64,000 nt of DNA from RHKX01 sp964641695. GTDB lineage: Bacteria > Actinomycetota > Thermoleophilia > Solirubrobacterales > 70-9. The position numbers and the translations under genes are program-made. The stretch covers positions 1 through 64,000 of the forward strand of contig CAZXKG010000003.1 in assembly GCA_964641695.1 (NCBI GenBank). The letters are read 5' to 3'. The notes below the pieces were generated by a model. It saw only the letters and a program-made list of their open reading frames with translations. It was not told the DNA's origin and did not search any database. Each line of letters begins with the position of its first letter. Positions within the stretch are counted from its first letter, which is position 1. Positions 25,066 through 32,290 of the stretch are shown here, piece after piece.

Positions 25066-27294
25066 TCAGAAGCTCCCGCAGACCTTGCGCTCGGGATCGA
25101 TCAGCGCACCCTCGCGGGAACGCTCCCAGAGCGGATCGAGATAGCTGCCCCGCATGGCCTTCGCAGCCCCTTCGTCCTCGACCAGCAGTCCCAGCTCCTG
25201 CAACCGCGCCGGGTAGAGGTTCTCCGAGCCGACGTAGAAAGCCGCGCCGTCCACCCAGACCACCTTCGCATGGTTCGCGAACGGGCTGCCGTTGGGCCAG
25301 CTCCCCGCATCGAGCGTGCGAACGCCGGCGAGACCGACACCGTCGCAGACGAGCTGACGAGCGTTGGCCTTCGGCTTCAACTTCGCCACGACCTGCTTCA
25401 GCGCCGTCGCGATATCGGTCAGCTTCCAGCCGTTCGAGTAGTCGGCTCCGGCCGCCTTCGCCCCCTCCGCGGAGACGACGATCGTGACCGGCACATCGTC
25501 CACGATCTTCTGGCCGAGCGCGGCGAACACCCGATCGTCGAAGTAGGCCTCGACGTTGTAGACGCATCCGAGCAGATCCTGCTGGGAGATGAAGACCGAG
25601 CTCTCGGCGCTGCCGATCAACGCCCGAAGCCCGCCCTCGCCCGGGTTCCTGTACTCGTACTCGCGGTTCGTGTTGGTGTCGGAGACCTGGCGCTGGAAGG
25701 AGGTGCAGGCACTTCCTTCCACCGGCGGCGTCGGGATCGGCGGCGACTTGCGTCCCGCCTCGCCGGGAACGTCGATGCCGTTGCCAAGACGCCCCAGGGT
25801 CAACACCGGCACCTCGCCGTCGGCCAGCCCCTTGATGGTGCTCGCCTTCTTGATGCAGCCGTCGACGTTGCTCGTCTTCAAGCTGACGTAGGTGGAGCTG
25901 CCGCGGTTGCTGCAGATCCAGCCCCAGAGCACGTCCTCGAACGCGACCGCGTCGGCGGCCGCCGACCCGTCGAGCGTGATCGACACGTCGTTGACCGGGT
26001 CGGTGACCTGCAGGTAGTCGTTCGCCCAGTAGTTCATCCCGCCGACGATCGCGCTGCGCCCGTCGACGGCGAGCACCTTGGAGTGGTTCCACGAGGTCGC
26101 GACCGGGGGGACGATCTGCCGGTAGGTCGACATCGCCGCCGCCTGAACCGACAGACCCCCGCCGACGTCGGCGACCAGCGCGTCGAACCAGCTCTTGAAC
26201 TGCGAGTCGCTGAACTGGGTCGGCGGGGTGCCGAGGATCACCCGCACCGTCGGCTTCTTGCCGGCTTCCACCGCCTGCTTCAGCCCGTCGACGATCGCCT
26301 GGCGGAACTGACCGTCAGGCGGCGGCCACAGGCCAGAGAGCTCGACGCTGCGCTTGGCGCCGGCCAACATCGAGGTGATCCGCGAGGTGATCGGCACCGC
26401 GGACGGGGGTAGTGGGCCCACTCCACAACCCGTCGCCGCCCAGCAGCTCGGGGTCTGCAGCAGCCAGCTCGACGGCAGGGTGTTGTCGGCTGAGACCCCC
26501 CAGACCTTGCCCTCTGTCCCCGGATTGCGCTCGCGCAGCGCCGCGGCGACGGCGTCGATGTGCGGAGTCGTCGACACCAGCCGCACGACCACGACGTCGG
26601 ACCCGGTGCTGCCGTCACGAGCCTCCACGGTCAAGCGGATCCGGTAGGTGCCCGCGATCTCGGACGCGAACAGCGGACGCGCCGAGCGCTCGCCCTCGAG
26701 GACATCGCGCCGTCGCACACCCTCCGGCGCGGAGAGCACCTTCCAGCGATGGTCCAGCTCATCATCGTCACGCCGATCCGAGCCCCGCGACCTCCCCTCG
26801 AGATGAGAGACCGAGCGCAACCCGTTCAACCGGAGTCGATCCCCGGCCTCGATCTGCCGATCCTTGCCGGCGGCGGCCAACGGCCGCTGGGAGCCGATGG
26901 TGAACCGCACCGTGTGCGCGCGCTTCTTGCCGCCCATCTCGAGCGTCTTGACCGTGAGGCTGTTGCGGCCGTGGCTCAAACCGTGAGTCGGCGAGACCCG
27001 AAGCCTGCGAAGCGACCCCTTGCGGCCGCGCAGGTGTCGCTTCACCTCGACCCCGTTCAGCCGGACGGCCAAGAGCTTCGCGGGTGGCCGTTGGCGGACC
27101 TCGATCGTCAGCGGCCTGGCAGGGAGCCTCGCACCGGACTCCGGAGCGACGATCGGCCCGCCGCTTGCGGCCCTCGCCGCGGGTTCCCCGATGCCGCCCG
27201 ACAACCCGCCCGAGAGCACGAGCGCGGCGGCTGCTGCCAGCGCCACCGCCATCCGCGGTCCCGCCTTCTTCGCCAGCTTCTGTCGCCCCTTCAC
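25066..27294 (-). CDS. Secreted phospholipase D-like protein with N-terminal Ig-like modules
   Basis: A 742-aa protein from a GTG at 27294, with a signal peptide at residues 1-42. Residues ~45-135 form an Ig-like module. Residues ~140-245 form a second module with DHRWKVLSAPEG and GTYRIRLTVEARDG, PKD-like. Two HKD half-sites follow, WNHSKVLAVDG (His404, Lys406, Asp411) and ANHAKVVWVDG (His675, Lys677, Asp682), each followed by a GG/GS.N motif, as in active phospholipase D enzymes. The two N-terminal modules also occur in the 983-aa protein at 32291-35242. An exported phosphodiesterase acting on lipid or nucleic acid is likely. Confidence 0.85.
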   Translation of the reverse strand: MKGRQKLAKKAGPRMAVALAAAAALVLSGGLSGGIGEPAARAASGGPIVAPESGARLPARPLTIEVRQRPPAKLLAVRLNGVEVKRHLRGRKGSLRRLRVSPTHGLSHGRNSLTVKTLEMGGKKRAHTVRFTIGSQRPLAAAGKDRQIEAGDRLRLNGLRSVSHLEGRSRGSDRRDDDELDHRWKVLSAPEGVRRRDVLEGERSARPLFASEIAGTYRIRLTVEARDGSTGSDVVVVRLVSTTPHIDAVAAALRERNPGTEGKVWGVSADNTLPSSWLLQTPSCWAATGCGVGPLPPSAVPITSRITSMLAGAKRSVELSGLWPPPDGQFRQAIVDGLKQAVEAGKKPTVRVILGTPPTQFSDSQFKSWFDALVADVGGGLSVQAAAMSTYRQIVPPVATSWNHSKVLAVDGRSAIVGGMNYWANDYLQVTDPVNDVSITLDGSAAADAVAFEDVLWGWICSNRGSSTYVSLKTSNVDGCIKKASTIKGLADGEVPVLTLGRLGNGIDVPGEAGRKSPPIPTPPVEGSACTSFQRQVSDTNTNREYEYRNPGEGGLRALIGSAESSVFISQQDLLGCVYNVEAYFDDRVFAALGQKIVDDVPVTIVVSAEGAKAAGADYSNGWKLTDIATALKQVVAKLKPKANARQLVCDGVGLAGVRTLDAGSWPNGSPFANHAKVVWVDGAAFYVGSENLYPARLQELGLLVEDEGAAKAMRGSYLDPLWERSREGALIDPERKVCGSF

Positions 27295-27464
27295 CCTCAG
27301 GATCGTCCCTCTCTCCCATGCCGTTCCCGCATCCAGTCGAGATCGGCTGAATATACCTTCGGGTCCGGCGCGAGCGGCCACCGGCATCGACGTGTTTCCG
27401 GCCGGCCCCGGGATCGACCTTCGGGACGGGAAACGCCCCACTGAGGTGGACGGGCCGGCCCGAT

Positions 27465-27956
27465 TCAGTGCGAGAAGGCGAGCTTCACGAGCACGATCAA
27501 GCCACCGAGCGCGGCGAAGGCGACGCCGATCGCGAGACTGCGGTAGATCGAGAACCCGGCAATCCGATTGGCCATGAACGCGTAGACGCCGACGACGGCG
27601 ATACCGGTCCAGATCGCCGCGTTGAACGCGGCCTCCAACTCGATCCAGCCGAATCCCGCGAGGAGGAAGAAGACCGCGGGCAGCAACGCGGCAACGAGCC
27701 CGGCCCAGGCGTTCCGCAGTTGCTCGAGGTTCTCCCTCGCCGTCGGGTAACGCCCGGCGCCGATCGTCCCGGAGAGGTAGTCGGCGTAGATCTCGGCGAT
27801 CACCGTCGCGATAGCAGCCGCGATCACGGACGCGATGACCTCGCGCGGACTCACCGCGGTTCCGTCCAGCGCGACGATGATCGCGAGCACGATCACCGAG
27901 CCGTACACAGCATGGCGGGCCCGCTCGGCCAGCCGTTCCCGATTCTCGCTTCGCAT
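27465..27956 (-). CDS. Small integral membrane protein, unknown function
   Basis: A 163-aa protein with about four transmembrane helices: VYGSVIVLAIIVAL, a helix near 40-60 containing VIASVIAAAIATVIAEIYADY, LVAALLPAVFFLLAGFGW and AIWTGIAVVGVYAFMA. I recognise no named domain. The ATG at 27956 lies 124 bp from the divergent phosphodiesterase gene, so the two may share a control region. Confidence 0.7.
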   Translation of the reverse strand: MRSENRERLAERARHAVYGSVIVLAIIVALDGTAVSPREVIASVIAAAIATVIAEIYADYLSGTIGAGRYPTARENLEQLRNAWAGLVAALLPAVFFLLAGFGWIELEAAFNAAIWTGIAVVGVYAFMANRIAGFSIYRSLAIGVAFAALGGLIVLVKLAFSH

Positions 27957-28080
27957 TCACCGATCCTAGATAGTCGGCGCCGATCGTCCAGATCATCGGT
28001 CTCGGCATCCGGCGGAGCCAGACGTCGAGCTACGACAAGCAAGTCGTGATAATCCCGACTTGATGAAGGAGAGGGATCCG

Positions 28081-30168
28081 ATGCCATCGAGGATGCGACG
28101 GCCGCGTTCGAGGCCGATCTGGCGCATGCTGTTCGTCCTCCTGCTCGATGCGGTCACGCTGCTGGTGCTGTCGGAGCTCCTGCCTGGCTTCGTCCTCGAC
28201 GGGCCCGGCGCGGCGCTCGGTGCGGCCGCCCTGATCGGGATCGTCAACTCGCTCGTCTGGCCGGTCTTGGCGCGGTTCACGCTTCCGCTCACCGTCGTCA
28301 CCGTCGGCCTCGGCGCGCTCGTCCTCAACGGCCTGCTGGTGATGCTCGTCATCGACGCGCTCCCCCACTGCGACCTCGACGGGGTCTTCGAGGGAATCGT
28401 GATCACGCTCGTGATGAGCGCCGTGACCGCGATCGTGTTCTCCGTCCTCGCGATCGACGAGGACGACTCCTGGTATCTGAACGTCGTCCGGCGACAAGCG
28501 AGGCGCCGCGGCGACGTCGTCCACACCGACGTCCCAGGCGTTCTCTTCCTCGAGATCGACGGGCTCGCGCACGAGGTTCTGCACCGGGCGCTCACCGATG
28601 GCTCGGCGCCGAACCTGGCCGCCTGGCTGCGCTCCGGGACGCACCGCCTGGAGCGCTGGGAGACGGACTGGTCCTCGCAGACCGGCGCCTGCCAAGCAGG
28701 CCTGCTCCACGGCTCCAACCACGACATGCCGGCCTTCAGGTGGTGGGAGAAGGATCGCAACAGGGCGATCGTCACCAACCACCCCCGCGATGCCGAGGAG
28801 ATCGAGCGTCGCCATTCCGACGGCCGCGGACTCCTCCACGACGACGGCGCCAGCCGCGCGAACATCCTCTCCGGCGATGCACCGCATTCGATGCTGACGA
28901 TGAGCACCGCGCTCCGCCGACGCAAGCCGATCGGCAAGGACTACGCCGCCTACTTCGCGCGGCCATACGGAGTCGCCCGCACCTTCGTGCTCTGCCTGGC
29001 CGAGATCGTTCGCGAGCGCAGGGCGGCGCGAGCTCAGGTGCGCGACGACGTCCAGCCGCGGATCGCGCGCAGCCGCACCTACGCCCTGATGCGGGCGTGG
29101 GCGACGGTGATCCAGCGAGACCTCCAGGTGGCCGCCGTCGTCGGCGACGTCCTCAGCGGGCGACCGACCGTCTACACCACGTTCCTCGCCTACGACGAGG
29201 TCGCGCACCACTCAGGCATCGAGCGCGCCGACACGCTCGCGGTCCTCAACGACCTCGATCGCCAGATCGAACGGATCGCGAGGGCATGCGACGACGCCCC
29301 ACGGCCCTATCGACTGGTCGTCCTCTCCGACCATGGCCAGTCCCAGGGGGCGACGTTCCTCGATCGATACGGCCTCACGCTCGAGGACCTCGTCCGCTCG
29401 GCGGCGAGCAGCGGCAGCGACATCGAGACGCAGACCGGCGACGAGCATGCCGTCTCCTACCTGAACACCAGCCTCACCGAGATCGCGCGCGACGACACGG
29501 TCGCCGCGCGAACCGTCCGGGCCACGACCCGGAACCGCCGCGACGACGGAGTCGTCGACCTCGATGTCGAGGAGGAGCCGACCGAGGACGGCGAGGGCGA
29601 GATCCCCGACCTCTCGGTTATGGCCTCGGGCTGCCTCGGGCTGATCACCTTCCCGCGCCTGCCGGGCAGGCTCACGCTGGAGCAGATCGAGACGCTGCAC
29701 CCCGGGCTGGTTCCGGCGCTGCGGGACCACCCCGGGATCGGCTTCCTCCTGGTCCGCTCGGAGAGCCGGGGGAGCCTCGTCATCGGCCGGCAGGGAACGC
29801 GGTACCTGGCGGACGATCGCGTCGAGGGGGTGGATCCGCTGGAGCCGTTCGGGCCCAACGCGGCCAGGCACGTGCAGCGCACCGACGGCTTCCCCCACTG
29901 CCCGGACATCATGGTCAACAGCGCGTACTGGCCCGAGTTCGAGGAGGTCGCGGCGTTCGAGGAGCTGGTCGGCTCACACGGTGGCCTGGGCGGCCCGCAG
30001 TGCTTCCCTTTCGTCCTCCACCCAGCCGAGCTGGAATGGCCCGCGCAAGGGGTCGTCGGCGCCGAGAACGTCCATCACGTCCTCCGTTCGTGGCTGGCGC
30101 AGCTCGGTCACACCGCTCATGCGAGCGGGAGCCCCTCCCCGGGCGAGAGGACGCGAACCTCCACCTGA
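28081..30168 (+). CDS. Holin-IV membrane domain fused to an alkaline-phosphatase-superfamily phosphodiesterase
   Basis: A 695-aa protein. Residues ~15-125 carry four helices with the phage-holin superfamily IV pattern (LLDAVTLLVLSELLPGF ... IGIVNSLVWPVLARFTLPLTVVTVGLGALVLNGLLVMLV). The rest is an alkaline-phosphatase-like hydrolase: GVLFLEIDGLAHEVLHRAL (metal Asp), DWSSQTGACQAGLLHGSN (Thr nucleophile region), FLAYDEVAHHSGIERADTL (Asp, His, His) and VLSDHGQSQGATF (Asp, His). The ATG at 28081 follows AAGGAGAGGGATCCG. Its 3' end overlaps the convergent MBL gene by 52 bp. Membrane-anchored cleavage of phosphodiesters or phosphonates is likely. Confidence 0.85.
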   Translation: MPSRMRRPRSRPIWRMLFVLLLDAVTLLVLSELLPGFVLDGPGAALGAAALIGIVNSLVWPVLARFTLPLTVVTVGLGALVLNGLLVMLVIDALPHCDLDGVFEGIVITLVMSAVTAIVFSVLAIDEDDSWYLNVVRRQARRRGDVVHTDVPGVLFLEIDGLAHEVLHRALTDGSAPNLAAWLRSGTHRLERWETDWSSQTGACQAGLLHGSNHDMPAFRWWEKDRNRAIVTNHPRDAEEIERRHSDGRGLLHDDGASRANILSGDAPHSMLTMSTALRRRKPIGKDYAAYFARPYGVARTFVLCLAEIVRERRAARAQVRDDVQPRIARSRTYALMRAWATVIQRDLQVAAVVGDVLSGRPTVYTTFLAYDEVAHHSGIERADTLAVLNDLDRQIERIARACDDAPRPYRLVVLSDHGQSQGATFLDRYGLTLEDLVRSAASSGSDIETQTGDEHAVSYLNTSLTEIARDDTVAARTVRATTRNRRDDGVVDLDVEEEPTEDGEGEIPDLSVMASGCLGLITFPRLPGRLTLEQIETLHPGLVPALRDHPGIGFLLVRSESRGSLVIGRQGTRYLADDRVEGVDPLEPFGPNAARHVQRTDGFPHCPDIMVNSAYWPEFEEVAAFEELVGSHGGLGGPQCFPFVLHPAELEWPAQGVVGAENVHHVLRSWLAQLGHTAHASGSPSPGERTRTST

Positions 30169-30872
30169 GGCGCGTGGCGAGCCATCGCCTCCACGAACTG
30201 ACCGGGCGGGCGCAGGAGCGGCCCGGGCCGGAGTCGTGCGAGGCCCAGCGGGTAGAAGGTCCCCCAGTGGATCGGCACCGCTATCCGCGGGCTGAGCATG
30301 GCCGCCGCCAGCGCCGCCGACTCCGGGCCGAGGTGCCCCGACCCGATCGTCGGACCCCAGCCGGCGATCGGCAGCAGCGCCACGTCGACCATGCCGGCGA
30401 GATCCGCCATGCCGTCGAAGATGTCGGTGTCGCCGGCGAAGTAGACGCTGCGCTCGGGGCCGGTGAGGACGTAGCCGATCGCCTCGGCGCTGAACCGCGC
30501 GAACGGCCGGCCTCCGTCGTGAGTTGCATCGACCGCGGTGACCTGCACCTCTCCCACCTTCGCCGACATTCCGACGGAGAGCTCGGTGGCCTGAAAGCCA
30601 TGCTTGCGGAAGTACTCCCCGGCACCCGCGGGAACGATGAGCGGGACATCTGCACCGATGCGACGGAGCGAACCGACGTGGGCATGATCGTGATGGAGAT
30701 GTGAGACGAGGACCGCGTCGAGATCACGCCAGACGTCAGCGCCGGGCAGATCCCCACGACGGCGAAGTGGACCCAGGCTCCTGCCGAGCAGCGGATCGGT
30801 GAGCAGCCTGGATCCCGCGAGCTCGACGAGAGTCGTCGCATGGCCGACGAAGGTGAGTTGATCGGCTCCCAT
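30117..30872 (-). CDS. MBL-fold metal-dependent hydrolase (UlaG-like)
   Basis: A 251-aa metallo-beta-lactamase fold protein. It begins LTFVGHATTLVELAGSRLLTDPLL, typical of the UlaG/YddR branch, with the metal motif HLHHDHAH at about residue 70, DATHDGGRPF, YFAGDTDIF and a late IHWGTFYP His. Substrates in this branch vary from lactonised sugars to N-acyl-phosphatidylethanolamine. The ATG at 30872 is chosen by homology to the strand-loop start. Its tail overlaps the convergent gene. Confidence 0.88.
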   Translation of the reverse strand: MGADQLTFVGHATTLVELAGSRLLTDPLLGRSLGPLRRRGDLPGADVWRDLDAVLVSHLHHDHAHVGSLRRIGADVPLIVPAGAGEYFRKHGFQATELSVGMSAKVGEVQVTAVDATHDGGRPFARFSAEAIGYVLTGPERSVYFAGDTDIFDGMADLAGMVDVALLPIAGWGPTIGSGHLGPESAALAAAMLSPRIAVPIHWGTFYPLGLARLRPGPLLRPPGQFVEAMARHAPQVEVRVLSPGEGLPLA

Positions 30873-30944
30873 GCAGGAAGTGTGGCGCAACGCCCGCGCC
30901 GCGGCGTATCTTTGCGCAGCGATCCAGATGGGAGAAGGTGGAAG

Positions 30945-32150
30945 ATGAGCAAGCGAAAGCCGGTACTGGTGGGCCACCTGCGGCACCGCAGGCATGCCGA
31001 GGAGAAGACCGATGAAGCGGACGAGGACCTGATCGAGATCGATCCGGGCATGCTGAACGGGTTCTTCGCGTCACCGAAGTGGATGCGTGACCTCGGCTAC
31101 TCCTCCTGGCTGCTGGTCGGGGTGGCCGCGGCGCTGGTCGGCACCGTCTGGCTGCTCTCGCTGACCCAGGTGATCGTGATGCCGGTGATCGTCGCGGCGG
31201 TAATCGCTTCCGTCACCGCACCCCTCGTCGACTGGTTCCGCCAGCGGGGAATCCCCCGGGGGCTCGGCGCCGGGCTGGTCTTCCTCGGCATCATCGCGAT
31301 CGGGGCGGCCGTCTGCCTGATGATCCTGCTCGGCATCGCGAGCCAGGCCGACAGCCTCTCGGAGAAGCTCCGCGAGGGGGCGGGCGAGATCGAGTCGTGG
31401 CTACGCGACCTCGGAGCGAGCGCGCAATCAGCGGCGAACGCGGGGTCGGGAGCCGACTCCTCGATCAGCGCCGGGTTCCAGGCTCTCACCCGCGGTCTGC
31501 TGGCGAGTGTGGACCAGCTGGCCTCGCTGGCGATCTTCCTCTCGTTCACGGCCCTCAGCCTCTTCTTCATGCTCAAGGACGCCCCGACCATCGGCGGCTT
31601 CATCGAGAGCCACATGGGAGTTCCCCGCCAGGCGGCCAAGTCGGTGCTGAGCCGGGTGGCCTCCAGTCTCCGTGGGTACTTCCTCGGCGTCACCGTGGTC
31701 GCGGCCTGGAGCGCGACGATCGTGGGCATCGGTGCGCTGCTGCTCGGAGTTCCGCTGGCGGGGACGATCGCGGTCGTGACGTTCGCCGGCGGCTACATCC
31801 CGTATCTGGGCGCATGGGCGGCCGGGGTCTTCGCCGTCCTGATCGCGCTCGGAGGCTCCGGCGCCGAGGTCGCGATGGCGATGATCTTGCTCGTGCTGCT
31901 GGCGAACGGTCTGCTCCAGCAGCTCGTCCAACCGATCGCCTACGGCGCCGCGCTGAACCTCCATCCCCTGGTCGTCTTGATCGTGACGATCGCCGGCGGT
32001 GCGCTGTTCGGAACGGTGGGGCTGGTGCTCGCGGCCCCGCTGCTGTCCGCCGCCGTGAAGATCAAGGCCGACCTGAGCGCCCACGAGGACACGGACCACG
32101 AGCGAGCGGAGCCGGAGCCGTCAGCGGAGCCGGACCCGGCTCCCGCCTGA
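30945..32150 (+). CDS. AI-2E family transporter
   Basis: A 401-aa membrane protein. The first helix pair contains VIVMPVIVAAVIASVTAPLVDWFRQRGIPRGL, which identifies the family (formerly PerM/UPF0118). A soluble central segment is followed by FMLKDAP, GYFLGVTVVAAWSATIVGIGALLLGVPLAG, GGYIPYLGAWAAG and VQPIAYGAALNLHPLVVL. The charged C-terminus is Glu/Pro rich. Members export autoinducer-2 or act as ion antiporters, and which applies here cannot be told. GGAGAAGGTGG precedes the ATG. Confidence 0.9.
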   Translation: MSKRKPVLVGHLRHRRHAEEKTDEADEDLIEIDPGMLNGFFASPKWMRDLGYSSWLLVGVAAALVGTVWLLSLTQVIVMPVIVAAVIASVTAPLVDWFRQRGIPRGLGAGLVFLGIIAIGAAVCLMILLGIASQADSLSEKLREGAGEIESWLRDLGASAQSAANAGSGADSSISAGFQALTRGLLASVDQLASLAIFLSFTALSLFFMLKDAPTIGGFIESHMGVPRQAAKSVLSRVASSLRGYFLGVTVVAAWSATIVGIGALLLGVPLAGTIAVVTFAGGYIPYLGAWAAGVFAVLIALGGSGAEVAMAMILLVLLANGLLQQLVQPIAYGAALNLHPLVVLIVTIAGGALFGTVGLVLAAPLLSAAVKIKADLSAHEDTDHERAEPEPSAEPDPAPA

Positions 32151-32290
32151 CCGCCACGGCCCGGACCTGATGAAGGTGATCATCATCGAGGTCACCCGCA
32201 AACCCGCCCACGCGGTCGGCTGAGCGGCCAGGCGCAGGGCCGAGGGCCCGCGGGCACTGCCTGCCCCGAAGCGGTCGGGCCTCGGGGCGG

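Noticed and set aside
32171..32224. Micro-ORF of 17 codons between the convergent AI-2E and 983-aa genes
   Set aside because: No ribosome-binding site and no support beyond an open frame.
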